This document shows positions 48,470 through 57,734 of a stretch of 64,000 nt of DNA, one piece after another. The position numbers were made by a program, and so were the translations under genes. The stretch lies in assembly GCA_963742535.1 (NCBI GenBank), contig CAVUMC010000002.1, positions 1,736,001-1,800,000 of the forward strand, read 5' to 3'. How positions within the stretch are numbered: position 1 is the stretch's first letter; the number at the start of each line of letters is the position of its first letter. This stretch comes from VRUE01 sp963742535. Its GTDB lineage: Bacteria; Actinomycetota; Thermoleophilia; Solirubrobacterales; 70-9. The notes beneath the pieces are model-generated. The model did no database searches. It worked only from the letters and a program-made list of their open reading frames with translations, and was not told the DNA's origin.

Positions 48470-50233
48470 GTGTTCCAGAAGGTCTTGATTGCCAACCGCG
48501 GCGAGATCGCGATTCGGGTCGCCCGGACGCTGAAGGAGATGGGCATCGGCTCGGTCGCCGTCTACTCGGAGATCGACCGCGAGGCGCCGCACGTGCGCGA
48601 GGCCGACGAGGCCTTCCTGATCGGCCCGGCGGTGCCGGCCGAGAGCTATCTCAACATCGCCAAGATCATCGAAACGGCGAAGGAAGCGGGCGCGGAAGGA
48701 ATCCACCCCGGCTACGGCTTCCTCGCTGAGAACGCCGAGATGGCCCGTGCTTGCGACGAGGCGGGGATCACCTGGATCGGCCCGCCGCCGGAGGCGATCG
48801 AAGCGATGGGCTCGAAGACCAAGGCGCGCGAGATCATGGAGCAGGCCGGGGTGCCGATCGTCCCCGGCTCGACCGAGGTCGCGCCCGACATCGAGGCGGC
48901 CCGCAAGCAGGCGGAGGAGGCCGGCTACCCGGTCGCCTGCAAGGCCGCCGGTGGCGGTGGCGGCAAGGGCTTCCGTGTGGCGATGACGCCCGACGATCTT
49001 CAGGAGGCCTTCGAGGGCTCCGCTCGCGAAGGCGAGAAGTTCTTCTCCGACGACCGCGTCTACATCGAGCGCTATCTCGAGGACCCGCGCCACGTCGAGG
49101 TCCAGGTGCTGGCCGATGGGCACGGCAACGTGATCCACCTCGGCGAGCGCGACTGCTCGATCCAGCGTCGTCACCAGAAGGTGATCGAGGAGGCCCCGGG
49201 CCCGCACGTCGACGAGGAGATGCGGGAGCGGATCGGCAAGATCGCCACCGACGCGGCGGCCGCGGTCGGCTATCGCGGTGCCGGCACGATCGAGGGCATG
49301 CAGGTCGGCGATGAGTACTTCTTCCTCGAGATGAACACCCGGGTCCAGGTCGAGCACTGCGTGACCGAGATGGTCACCGGGATCGACATCGTCCGCGAGC
49401 AGATCTTGGTCGCCGCCGGTGAGCCGCTTTCGATCGGCCAAGAGGACGTCAAGCTGAACGGCTGGTCGATCGAGTGCCGGATCAACGCTGAGGCGGCGCA
49501 CAAGAAGTTCGCGCCCGCCCCTGGCCCGATCGGAGACTCCTATCGTGAGCCTTCCGGCCCCGGTGTCCGCGTCGACTCCGGCGTCGAGGGTGGCTCCGAG
49601 GTGACGCCGATGTACGACCCGATGGTGGCCAAGCTGATCGTTTGGGACGTCGACCGCGAGAAGGCGACCCGGCGCATGCTGCGGGCGCTGAGCGAATACG
49701 ACTCCGGCGGCCTGACCACGCTGATCCCCTTCCACGAAGCGATCCTCGACACCGAGCAGTGGGCGAAGGGCGAGACCTGCCGCGATCTGATGGAGGACAC
49801 CGAGTGGCTCAAGTCGACCGCCCCGGCCGACCCGAAGCCGCCCGAGCCCTCCGAGGACGGCGGCGAGATGGTCAGCCGCGATTACAAGGTCGAGGTCTCC
49901 GGCAAGCTCTTCGACGTCAAGGTCATTGGCGAGGCTTTCGGCGACGGTGTCGCCCCCGCCGCGGGTGGCAAGAAGCCGCCGAAGCGCGAGCGCAAGGCCG
50001 GTGCCGGTGGAGGCGCCTCGAGCGAGTCACTCCCCGCACCGCTGCAGGGCACCATCTTCAAAGTCGCGGTTGAGAAAGGCGCCGAGGTTGCCGAGGGCGA
50101 CCTGATCTGCGTGATCGAGGCGATGAAGATGGAGAATGAGATCGTCGCCCACCGCGCCGGCAAAGTAGAAGAGCTGAACATCGCCGAGGGCGACGCAGTC
50201 TCCAGCGGCGACATCCTCGCCATCATCAAGTAG
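48470..50233 (+). CDS. Acyl-CoA carboxylase alpha chain (biotin carboxylase + BCCP)
   Basis: A 587-aa fusion from GTG 48470. The biotin carboxylase part (1-450) has VLIANRGEIAIRVART, the ATP-grasp glycine loop AAGGGGGKGFRVA, YIERYLEDPRHVEVQVLAD and EMNTRVQVEHCVTEMVTG. A Gly/Lys linker leads to the carrier domain with the biotinyl Lys in EAMKMEN, 34 residues from the end. This is the AccA-type alpha chain used with separate carboxyltransferase beta chains to make malonyl- or methylmalonyl-CoA. No beta chain is in the window. It is divergent from the PHP gene. Hairpin repeat copy B follows the stop. Confidence 0.92.
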   Translation: MFQKVLIANRGEIAIRVARTLKEMGIGSVAVYSEIDREAPHVREADEAFLIGPAVPAESYLNIAKIIETAKEAGAEGIHPGYGFLAENAEMARACDEAGITWIGPPPEAIEAMGSKTKAREIMEQAGVPIVPGSTEVAPDIEAARKQAEEAGYPVACKAAGGGGGKGFRVAMTPDDLQEAFEGSAREGEKFFSDDRVYIERYLEDPRHVEVQVLADGHGNVIHLGERDCSIQRRHQKVIEEAPGPHVDEEMRERIGKIATDAAAAVGYRGAGTIEGMQVGDEYFFLEMNTRVQVEHCVTEMVTGIDIVREQILVAAGEPLSIGQEDVKLNGWSIECRINAEAAHKKFAPAPGPIGDSYREPSGPGVRVDSGVEGGSEVTPMYDPMVAKLIVWDVDREKATRRMLRALSEYDSGGLTTLIPFHEAILDTEQWAKGETCRDLMEDTEWLKSTAPADPKPPEPSEDGGEMVSRDYKVEVSGKLFDVKVIGEAFGDGVAPAAGGKKPPKRERKAGAGGGASSESLPAPLQGTIFKVAVEKGAEVAEGDLICVIEAMKMENEIVAHRAGKVEELNIAEGDAVSSGDILAIIK

Positions 50234-50288
50234 CACCGAAGCGCTCCGGGTAACAGAGCTTTCGAGCAACGGCAGTATTCGGAAGCTA

Positions 50289-50399
50289 CGGGCGTCGGGG
50301 GCTGCTCCCCGCGGCTTGTACTTTTTCGGCAGAGCCTTGCGGCGACAGCAGTTACGTCTTCATCGAAAAAGTTGAGCGGGGAGCAGCCCCCGACGCCCG
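50289..50399. repeat. Long hairpin repeat, copy B (bidirectional terminator)
   Basis: Arms 50289-50312 and 50376-50399 are perfectly complementary over 24 bp. Inside, after the loops GGCTTGT/TGA, ACTTTTTCG (50320-50328) pairs with CGAAAAAGT (50364-50372) around a 35-nt loop. It lies between the convergent carboxylase and sulfatase genes. The central 75 bp, read on the minus strand, match copy A at 38655-38729 in 63 positions with no gap in length, including TGCTGTCGCCGCA and CCGAAAAAGTACAAGCCGCG. The outer arms differ fully from those of copy A. Confidence 0.85.
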
Positions 50400-50401
50400 C
50401 T

Positions 50402-52270
50402 CTACCGTTTCTGCTGCTTCTGTTTTTCCTTCTTTTCCTTCTGTTTTTCGACCCGTTCCGCCTTCACCGCTCGCAGCACCTCTTGGCGTTCGCGGCGGGT
50501 TAGGGGGATTTCGGAGGCTTCTTCGCGGCAGCCGCGGCCGACGCAGTCCTCGAGCCGTTCGGTCAGTTCGCGGTGGAGGAAGTTGCGGACGGGGAAGTAA
50601 TTAGGGATGCGGACCAGGTTGTTGAGCTCGTACGGGTCTTTTTCGAGGTCGTAGAGCTCCTTCTCACCGTCCGGCCAGGCGATGTACTTGTAGGGGCCGA
50701 GACGGATTCCCTCGTAGTCCTTCGGCGGCGCCAGGATCGAGGCGCTGGCGCCCGGCCCGCCCCGAGACGAGGTGCCGGCGCGGCCCTTGGTGGGACTTTC
50801 AAGCCCAGGAACCCGCTTGCTGCGGCCGGAGCTGCCGCTCTGGTCGCCGGCTTCGGCGATCGCGCCGGCCTCATCGACGTCCGAGGTTTCGACGAAGGAC
50901 TCGAAGAGGTAGGGCCGCAGGGTGCGCAGTTCGGGGTCTTTGAAGAAGGGCGTCATCGAGCGGCCGTCGAGGCTCTTGTCGGGTGTGACCCCGGCCAGTT
51001 CGAGGATCGTCGGCGTGACGTCGATGTTGCCGACGATCTCGCCCGATTCGGTCCCCGCTTTGATGTGCGGCCCGCGGATCAGGAACGGCAGGTGGGTGGC
51101 GGGCTCGTAGGCGAGGAACTTGCCGCCGATCAGCCGGTGCTCGCCAAAGAAGAAGCCGTTGTCGGAGGTGAACATGATGTAGGTGTTGCGCAGACGGTGC
51201 AGGGAACCGAGCGTGTCGACCAGGGCCTTCACCCCGTCATCGACTGAGCGCAGCGCCTCCAGCTGCTTGTCCCAGTAGACGCGGTAGGTGTGGATGTCCG
51301 AGAGCGAGAGGTAGGGCGCTTCCTTGATGAAGCTGGGCTTGTCGGAGACGTTGCCCTCGGCGAAGCCCTGGCCGCGGTTGTGGGGCAGCGGTGCTCCCTT
51401 GAACCAGTCGTAGTGGCGCGGCGCCGGCTCGGGGCCTGCGGGGTGGCGGAAGTCGCCGTGCGGGGCGGTGTAGTCGAGCTGCAGGTAGAAGGGCTGTTCG
51501 GGCGAGGTTTCGCGCAGTCCCTGGACGGCGAAGTTGGTCAGCGTGTCGGTCTCGTAGAAGCAGGGCGCGCCGTTGAGCGGCGCGTAAGGGCAGCCGATGT
51601 CGTCGCGGGTGGTGTATTCACGCGGTTCCCAGGTGCCCGAATCGCCGTAGGGGCCTTCGACCGCGCCGTTGTTGTTGAGCGTGTAGCCGTAGTAGTAGTG
51701 ATCGGTGTCCGACTTGAGCACGCTGTGCCAGTCCGACCAGCCGGGCGGCACTTCGGAGCCGTTGGAATACGGTTCGTCGCCGTAGCCGTTGAGGAACTTG
51801 CCTACGTGGATCGTGCGGTAGCCGGCGCCCTGCAGCCAAGTGGCGATGTTGTGGGTGTAGGCGGCGCGGAAAGAGAAGCCGAAGTAGCCGCCGTTGGGCT
51901 GGATGTTGCCCTTGACGCCGTTGTTGTGGGCGTAGCGACCGGTCATCAAGCTGACCCGCGAGGGGCAGCAGAGCGGGTAGGAGACGTAGTAGCGGTTGAA
52001 GGTCTCGCCGCGTTTGGCGAGCAGGTCCAGCGTGTTCGGCATCGCCCGCAGCCTGTTCGGCCCGAAGGTCGCGTAGAGCGAGTCGAGCGTCTGGTCGTCG
52101 GTCTGGATGACGACGAAGCTGGGTCGTTCGGCGAGGGGGACTTCAGGGGTCGTCGCCGCGGCGCTGCGCTGGGTGTTGACGGCGATCAGGCAGAGCAGGG
52201 CCAGGGCCCCGGCCGCGATCGTGGCCAGGCGAATCCCTTGCGCTTGCTTACTTTGTTGCGTTTGCCGCAT
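50402..52270 (-). CDS. Exported type I sulfatase
   Basis: A 622-aa protein with an N-terminal hydrophobic signal/anchor (about 14-38). VVIQTDDQTLDSLY holds the metal-binding Asp pair. YPLCCPSRVSLMTGRYAHNNG is the C-x-P-S-R sulfatase signature whose Cys becomes formylglycine, HVGKFLNGYG gives the Lys/His site and MFTSDNGFFFGEHRL the further Asp/Asn ligands. It hydrolyses sulfate esters outside the cytosol, probably on polysaccharides. A low-complexity insert (GDQSGSSGRSKRVPGLESP) lies near 500, and the tail is very rich in Lys/Gln/Glu. The stop is 3 bp from hairpin copy B. Confidence 0.88.
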   Translation of the reverse strand: MRQTQQSKQAQGIRLATIAAGALALLCLIAVNTQRSAAATTPEVPLAERPSFVVIQTDDQTLDSLYATFGPNRLRAMPNTLDLLAKRGETFNRYYVSYPLCCPSRVSLMTGRYAHNNGVKGNIQPNGGYFGFSFRAAYTHNIATWLQGAGYRTIHVGKFLNGYGDEPYSNGSEVPPGWSDWHSVLKSDTDHYYYGYTLNNNGAVEGPYGDSGTWEPREYTTRDDIGCPYAPLNGAPCFYETDTLTNFAVQGLRETSPEQPFYLQLDYTAPHGDFRHPAGPEPAPRHYDWFKGAPLPHNRGQGFAEGNVSDKPSFIKEAPYLSLSDIHTYRVYWDKQLEALRSVDDGVKALVDTLGSLHRLRNTYIMFTSDNGFFFGEHRLIGGKFLAYEPATHLPFLIRGPHIKAGTESGEIVGNIDVTPTILELAGVTPDKSLDGRSMTPFFKDPELRTLRPYLFESFVETSDVDEAGAIAEAGDQSGSSGRSKRVPGLESPTKGRAGTSSRGGPGASASILAPPKDYEGIRLGPYKYIAWPDGEKELYDLEKDPYELNNLVRIPNYFPVRNFLHRELTERLEDCVGRGCREEASEIPLTRRERQEVLRAVKAERVEKQKEKKEKQKQQKR

Positions 52271-52347
52271 GTTGATGACGGCCGGCTGCCCGACCTATAC
52301 GGTCGAAACAACTACCCGCGCTGAAGTTGCGAAACGCTAGAGATCGT

Positions 52348-53031
52348 TCAGGACGCGCCGAGCTTTTTGACGGCGTCGCGGAACGTTTTGACCGTAGCGC
52401 TGGGCGCTTTGCGGCCTTCGAGTTTCTCGTTGTGGCGGTTGACCCAAATCACCGGCACCTTCATTTTCAGCAGCGGGGCAACGTCGTTCTCATAGCTGCA
52501 GCCGATGTGGGCCCAGCCTTTCTTGCCGCCCATCCGCCGTGCCGCCTCTTTGAAGTGGACGGGGTCCGGCTTGTAGCTGCGCACCTGCTGCGCGGTTACG
52601 ACCAGGTCCAGTTCGGTGCGCAGGTGGCGACGGGAGATGCCAAGAAGTTTGTCGTCGATGTTGGAGACGATGCCGACCTCGTAGCGTTTGCCGAGCCGGT
52701 CCATCGCCGCGTTGGCCTCGCGGAAGGGCATCCAGTAGGCGACGCTGTTGGGCAGGAACTGGGCGCGTGAGGGCTCGATCTCCCAGCCCAGCTCGCCGGC
52801 GACTTTGACGATCGTGCGGCGCAGCACCTCGGCGTAGAGCTCATAGGCGCCGGCCATGATTTCGGCCTGGACCTCCATGAAGCGAGCCAGGAAGGGCTCT
52901 TCTTCAAAGCTGAAGCCGTCTTTGTCCGCCTCTTTCTTGCAGGCATCGATGATGCCTTTCTCCCAGTCGATCAGGGTGCCGTAGCAATCGGTGGTCACCC
53001 ATTTGATGGTTTTTAGGCTGGGAAGGGGCAT
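52348..53031 (-). CDS. HAD-superfamily hydrolase (haloacid dehalogenase type II-like)
   Basis: From ATG 53031 a 227-aa HAD protein: motif I KWVTTDCYGTLIDW with nucleophile Asp, a helical cap (25-110), motif II GIVSNIDDKLL, Lys of motif III in SYKPDPVHFKEAA and motif IV GCSYENDVAP. The pattern is that of 2-haloacid dehalogenases and related phosphatases. The first Asp is followed by Cys-Tyr-Gly-Thr-Leu instead of x-D-G-T-L, which favours dehalogenase-type over phosphatase chemistry. A longer start at 53154 is open but its added 41 residues look random. Confidence 0.8.
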   Translation of the reverse strand: MPLPSLKTIKWVTTDCYGTLIDWEKGIIDACKKEADKDGFSFEEEPFLARFMEVQAEIMAGAYELYAEVLRRTIVKVAGELGWEIEPSRAQFLPNSVAYWMPFREANAAMDRLGKRYEVGIVSNIDDKLLGISRRHLRTELDLVVTAQQVRSYKPDPVHFKEAARRMGGKKGWAHIGCSYENDVAPLLKMKVPVIWVNRHNEKLEGRKAPSATVKTFRDAVKKLGAS

Positions 53032-53157
53032 AAAAGAGGTTCGCGTCGTGCTGTGCGAGCGCGGCATGTTATGCGAATCGCGCGCCTCCCCGCGCGGCGC
53101 CCCACTTGTCAACTCCAGTAGGCTGCCGCCCGCGCCAGCGCGGCGTGCCCCCAAGCT

Positions 53158-54321
53158 ATGGATCTACTTGAGTATCAAGGCAAGCAGCTCTTCGCCAAGC
53201 ACGGTGTGTCCGTGCCCAGCGGTGAGGTCGCAGCCAGCGTCGAGGACGCGGTCGCCGCCGCCGAGCGGATCGGTTACCCCTGCGCGATCAAGGCGCAGGT
53301 GCTGATCGGCGGTCGCGGCAAGGCCGGCGGGATCAAGATCGCGCAGGACACAGAGGAGGCGCGCACCTATGCCGACGCGATCCTTGGCATGGACATCATC
53401 GGCCCGCACGGCGAGGGGCCCTTCCGCGTCGACCAGGTTTGGATCGAGGGCGGCTCTGACATCGCTTCCGAGTACTACGCCTCGGTCATCCTCGACCGCG
53501 GCGAGAAGAAGCTGCTGGCGATGGTCTCCGCCAAGGGCGGGATGGACATCGAGGCGGTCGCCGCCGAGGACCCCGACGCTCTGGTGCGACGCCACATCGA
53601 CCCGACTCGCCCCTTCGACGTCGCTGCGGCGCGCGAGATCATCGACGCGGCCGGGCTCGACGAGGACGTCCGCGACCAGGCCGCCGAGGTGCTGGTGAAG
53701 CTGGCCGAGGTGGCGAGCTCCGAGGACGCCAACCTGATCGAGGTAAACCCGCTGATCGTCACCAACGACCGCGAGGTCGTCGCCCTCGACGCCAAGGTGA
53801 CGATCGACGGCAACGCCCTCTTCCGCCACCAGGACCTGGCCGAGATCGCCGACACCGCTGAGGACCCGCAGGAGGCGATGGCGAAGGAGAAGGGCCTCAC
53901 CTACGTCAAGCTCGACGGCAACGTCGGCATCCTCGCCAACGGCGCCGGGCTCTGCATGTCGACGCTGGATGTCGTCGCCCAGGCGGGCGGCGCCCCGGCC
54001 AACTTCCTCGACGCCGGCGGCGGCTCGAAGGCGGAGGCGATCGTCGACGCGCTGACCGTGATCACCTCCGACGAGAAGGTCACGGCGATCCTCTTCAACA
54101 TCTTCGGCGGCATCACCCGCTGCGACGAGATCGCCAAGGGCATCGTCACCGCCTCGCAGCAGCTGGACCTGAAGCTGCCGCTGGTCGTGCGGCTTGACGG
54201 CACCAACTCCGAGGAGGGGCTGAAAATCCTCGCCGAGGCCAACCTGGCCAACCTGAACCAGGAGACGACGATGCTCGACGCCGCCCGCCGCGTGGTCGAG
54301 CTCGCGGGGGGCAACGGCTGA
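53158..54321 (+). CDS. sucC: Succinyl-CoA synthetase beta chain
   Basis: A 387-aa ATP-grasp subunit. MDLLEYQGKQLFAKHGVSVP is the standard start. AIKAQVLIGGRGKAGGIKI binds nucleotide, EVNPLIVTNDREVVALDAKV binds Mg, and the C-terminal ligase domain has FLDAGGGSKAEAIVDAL and FNIFGGITRCDEIAKGI. With SucD it interconverts succinyl-CoA and succinate with ADP/GDP phosphorylation in the TCA cycle. ATG 53158 has no strong ribosome site. The stop overlaps sucD (TGATG). Confidence 0.95.
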   Translation: MDLLEYQGKQLFAKHGVSVPSGEVAASVEDAVAAAERIGYPCAIKAQVLIGGRGKAGGIKIAQDTEEARTYADAILGMDIIGPHGEGPFRVDQVWIEGGSDIASEYYASVILDRGEKKLLAMVSAKGGMDIEAVAAEDPDALVRRHIDPTRPFDVAAAREIIDAAGLDEDVRDQAAEVLVKLAEVASSEDANLIEVNPLIVTNDREVVALDAKVTIDGNALFRHQDLAEIADTAEDPQEAMAKEKGLTYVKLDGNVGILANGAGLCMSTLDVVAQAGGAPANFLDAGGGSKAEAIVDALTVITSDEKVTAILFNIFGGITRCDEIAKGIVTASQQLDLKLPLVVRLDGTNSEEGLKILAEANLANLNQETTMLDAARRVVELAGGNG

Positions 54322-55196
54322 TGTCGATCATCATCGACAAGGGGACCAAGCTGGTCGTCTCCGGCCTGACCGGCCGCGAGGGCTCTTTCCACGGCCTGCG
54401 CAACAAGGCGTACGGGACCGATTTGGTCGCCGGGGTCACCCCCGGCAAGGGCGGCCAAGACGTCGAGGGTGTGCCGGTCTTCGACTCGATCAAGGAATCG
54501 GTCGATGAGGCCGGCGCCAACACCTCGATGATCTTCGTGCCGGCGCGCTTCGCCGCGCCGGCGATCAACGAGGCAATCGAGTCCGGCGTCGAGACGGTGA
54601 TCGCGATCACCGAGGGGATCCCGGTGCTCGACATGCTCAGCACTTACTGGAAGGCCAAGGAGGCCGGCGTGCGCTTGCTCGGCCCCAACTGCCCCGGCGC
54701 GCTCTCGCCCGGCAAGGCCAACGTCGGCATCATCCCAGCGCAGTTCTTCGACCCAGGCCCGATCGGCGTTGTCTCCAAGTCGGGCACCCTGACCTACCAG
54801 ATCGGCAACGAGCTGAAGCAGGCGGGGACGGGGAACTCCTCGATCGTTGGCATCGGCGGCGACCCGATCATCGGCTCCGACTTCATCGACATCCTCGGCC
54901 TCTACGAGCAGGACCCTGAGACCGAGCTGATCGTGATGGTCGGAGAGATCGGCGGCGACGCCGAGGAGCGTGCCGCCGAGTACATCGCCTCAGAGATCTC
55001 CAAGCCGGTCGTCGCCTACATCGCCGGCTTCACCGCCCCGCCCGGCAAGCAGATGGGTCATGCCGGCGCGATCATCTCCGGCTCCTCGGGCACCGCCCAG
55101 GCCAAGAAGGACGCGCTCGAAGCAAAGGGCGTGCGGGTCGGCGAAAGCCCGACCGAGACGGCCAAGATCGCCGTCGAAGTCCTGCGCGGCCTCTAG
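54321..55196 (+). CDS. sucD: Succinyl-CoA synthetase alpha chain
   Basis: A 291-aa CoA-ligase subunit: VVSGLTGREGSFHGLRNKAYG (CoA-binding Rossmann start), AITEGIPVLDML, LLGPNCPGALSPG and the phospho-His loop PPGKQMGHAGAIISG. The active His is in GHAGA. It is coupled to sucC by a one-base overlap. The GABA-to-succinate route encoded at 20421-27691 would feed in at the product of this enzyme. Confidence 0.95.
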   Translation: MSIIIDKGTKLVVSGLTGREGSFHGLRNKAYGTDLVAGVTPGKGGQDVEGVPVFDSIKESVDEAGANTSMIFVPARFAAPAINEAIESGVETVIAITEGIPVLDMLSTYWKAKEAGVRLLGPNCPGALSPGKANVGIIPAQFFDPGPIGVVSKSGTLTYQIGNELKQAGTGNSSIVGIGGDPIIGSDFIDILGLYEQDPETELIVMVGEIGGDAEERAAEYIASEISKPVVAYIAGFTAPPGKQMGHAGAIISGSSGTAQAKKDALEAKGVRVGESPTETAKIAVEVLRGL

Positions 55197-55207
55197 GGTT
55201 CGCGCAT

Positions 55208-56470
55208 ATGGAGGTGCAGGCGCAGCCCGTGCGGCTGGTGATCACCGACGATGGGGAGCGCGGGCGAGGCAGCGTCTTCTTCCGGCTTTGGTTCGCCCTG
55301 CCGTTTCTGCTCTGGCTCGCGATCTGGGGCTTCGCCGCGTTCTTCGTTGCGATCGCAAACTGGGTGATGACCCTGTTCCGGGGCACCTCGCCACAGTCGC
55401 TGCACGGGTTCCTCGCGCGCTTCGTCCGTTTCGCGATTCATACCTACGCCTACGTCTTCCTGGCGGCTGACCCGCTGCCCGGGTTCGGCGGCAGGCTGGG
55501 CTACCCGATCGACCTCGAGATCGATCCGCCGGTTCGGCAGAACCGCTGGAAGGTCGGCTTTCGGCTCGTGCTCGCGGTGCCCGCTCTCTTCCTGCTCACG
55601 GCTTTCCTCGGTTCGGGCGGCAGCTTCAACCCGAGCTCGGGAACCGAAACCAGCGGCATCGGCCTGCTCGTTGTGGCCGCTTTCCTCGGTTGGTTCTTTG
55701 CCCTCGCTCAGAGCTGGATGCCGCGCGGTCTACGGGATCTGGTCGCCTATGGGCTGTCCTACGCGGGCCAGGTCTGGGCCTATATGACGCTGCTGACCGA
55801 TCGCTATCCCTCCAGCGATCCACTCACCGCGATCGGGCCGCTGCCGGTGCGAGATGATCCGATCCGGCTCGAATCCCGCGACGACCTGGTGCGCAACCGG
55901 CTCACGGTCTTCTTCCGGCTGCTGCTCGCGATTCCGCACCTGATCTGGCTCGCCCTGTGGGGCATCGTCGCCATCTTCGCCGCGATCGGCAACTGGTTCG
56001 CGACGCTCTTCACTGTCACTTCGCCCGCCGGGCTGCATCGCTTTCTCACCTCCTACGTGCGCTACCAGCTGCACGTGGGGGCCTACCTGTACCTGATCGG
56101 CAATCCCTTCCCGGGCTTCGCCGGCGAGCGCGGCAGCTACCCGATCGAACTTCGCGTCGCCGACCGCGCTCCTCAGAACCGCTGGAAGGTTGGCTTCAGG
56201 CTCATGCTCGCGCTTCCAGCCGTGCTCCTTGCCACCGCCTATGGGTCGTTTCTCTTCACGGTTGCCATCCTCGGCTGGTTCGCCTCGCTGTTCATCGGGA
56301 CGATGCCGCTCGGCCTGCGCAACGCCGGCGCTCTGGGCCTTCGCTACACCGCTCAGTTCTACGGCTACCTCTTCCTGCTCACCGATGTCTATCCCTACAG
56401 TGGGCCGAACGTCGCACCTCCGTCGCTGACCGCCGACCCCGACATCCCACTTCCGCCGCGGGGCATTTGA
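55208..56470 (+). CDS. DUF4389 membrane protein with duplicated unit
   Basis: A 420-aa membrane protein built from two copies of one unit. SVFFRLWFALPFLLWLAIWG (about 20-40) recurs as TVFFRLLLAIPHLIWLALWG (about 232-251). After each comes a YPIDLEI or YPIELRV strand and QNRWKVGFRL. Each unit has about four TM segments and matches DUF4389, whose function is unknown. A short soluble strand region separates the units. It lies 11 bp after sucD and overlaps the peptidase gene that follows, so it may form an operon with that gene. Confidence 0.8.
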   Translation: MEVQAQPVRLVITDDGERGRGSVFFRLWFALPFLLWLAIWGFAAFFVAIANWVMTLFRGTSPQSLHGFLARFVRFAIHTYAYVFLAADPLPGFGGRLGYPIDLEIDPPVRQNRWKVGFRLVLAVPALFLLTAFLGSGGSFNPSSGTETSGIGLLVVAAFLGWFFALAQSWMPRGLRDLVAYGLSYAGQVWAYMTLLTDRYPSSDPLTAIGPLPVRDDPIRLESRDDLVRNRLTVFFRLLLAIPHLIWLALWGIVAIFAAIGNWFATLFTVTSPAGLHRFLTSYVRYQLHVGAYLYLIGNPFPGFAGERGSYPIELRVADRAPQNRWKVGFRLMLALPAVLLATAYGSFLFTVAILGWFASLFIGTMPLGLRNAGALGLRYTAQFYGYLFLLTDVYPYSGPNVAPPSLTADPDIPLPPRGI

Positions 56471-57684
56471 GGCGACCGGCCTCCCGCTTCGCCCGTCCCT
56501 CCACACTGGCCCTGCTGGTGGGGGTGGCCCTCTGGATCTGGGCGGGGTACGCGCTTTGGCACGCCACGGCGTCTGTTCCCTCCGGGCCGTCGCTCTCGCC
56601 GCAGCGCTTCTTCAGCGACTCGTTCCTCAACAGCAGCGCTTCCTACGAACGCTTCCTCGTTATCGACAACCTGCTGGCGACTCTGGTGCTGCTCGTGGTG
56701 CTCGCGCTCTACGCCCGGCGCGGGCACCGCTTGATGCGCGAGTCGGCAGCGGGCCGGATCGGCACCGGGATGATGCTGGGGATGCTCGGCTTCGCCGTCG
56801 TCTGGCTGGCCGAGATCCCCTTCGGGCTCGCCGCGGTCTGGTGGCAGCGCGACCACGGCGTCTCGCATCAGGGCTACCTGGAATGGATTCTCCAGAGCTT
56901 CCTTGGGCTCGGCGGTACTTTCCTCTTCGTCGCCGCAGCGCTGGCGATCGCAATGGGCCTGGCTGGGCCGCTGCGGCGCTGGTGGTGGGTTGCGGCGGCA
57001 CCGATCTTCGTCGGCCTGGCGCTGCTCTTCACGTTGGTCAGCCCGTATTTGGTTCCTGACACCTCTTCGTTGCACGAACCACGACTCGCCGAAGCGCGAG
57101 CGCTGGAGCGCAAGGAGGGGGTCGAGGGGACGAAATTCGTGGTCGAGGACGTCCACCGCTTCACCACCGCTCCCAACGCCGAGGCGACCGGCCTCGGCCC
57201 GACGCGGACCGTGGTCCTCTGGAGCACGCTCTTGGGCGACGACTTCAGCCCGGCCGAGGTGCGCGCCGTGCTCGGCCATGAGATCGCCCACATCGCGCAC
57301 GAGGACCCTCTGAAGCTGGCGGGCTGGCTGGCGCTCTTCCTGATCCCAGCGACGGCTTTGATCGAGCTGCTCACCCGCCGCCGCGGCGGCCTGGCACGTC
57401 CCGAGGCGGTGCCGGTCGCACTCCTCGTCCTGATCGCGCTGCAGCTGCTGGCGACGCCGATGTTCAATCTCGTCACCCGCCGCGCCGAGGCCTCGGCGGA
57501 CTGGTCCTCGCTGGAAGCTACCCACGAGCCTCGGGCGGCCCGCGCGATGTTCCGTCGCCTCAGCACCACCAGCCACAGCTCGCCCGATCCTCCGGGATGG
57601 ACCGCACTGCTCTACGGCAGCCACCCGACGATCATGCAGCGAATCGAGATGACCTACGCCTGGGAACGGGAGCACCGGCCTTGA
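56467..57684 (+). CDS. M48-family membrane metalloprotease
   Basis: From TTG 56467, which overlaps the previous stop (TTGA), the product has 405 aa. Hydrophobic segments near 12-32, 62-82, 98-118, 145-170 and 180-200 precede the protease domain. The Zn site is VLGHEIAHIAHED (H-E-x-x-H) at about 280, with the third ligand expected in the ASADWSSLEATHEP region. Two further TM helices follow the HExxH. This is the Ste24/HtpX-like arrangement of membrane peptidases. The start was chosen because longer frames only read through the DUF4389 gene. Confidence 0.85.
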   Translation: MRRPASRFARPSTLALLVGVALWIWAGYALWHATASVPSGPSLSPQRFFSDSFLNSSASYERFLVIDNLLATLVLLVVLALYARRGHRLMRESAAGRIGTGMMLGMLGFAVVWLAEIPFGLAAVWWQRDHGVSHQGYLEWILQSFLGLGGTFLFVAAALAIAMGLAGPLRRWWWVAAAPIFVGLALLFTLVSPYLVPDTSSLHEPRLAEARALERKEGVEGTKFVVEDVHRFTTAPNAEATGLGPTRTVVLWSTLLGDDFSPAEVRAVLGHEIAHIAHEDPLKLAGWLALFLIPATALIELLTRRRGGLARPEAVPVALLVLIALQLLATPMFNLVTRRAEASADWSSLEATHEPRAARAMFRRLSTTSHSSPDPPGWTALLYGSHPTIMQRIEMTYAWEREHRP

Positions 57685-57734
57685 GGCGGTGCCGCCGGTC
57701 GTCGGGACGGGGGCGTTGCTAGGCTCGCTCCCAC

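Noticed and set aside
48380..49735. N-terminal extension of the PHP protein
   Set aside because: The frame is open but runs antisense through the biotin carboxylase domain; PHP homology begins at ATG 48379.
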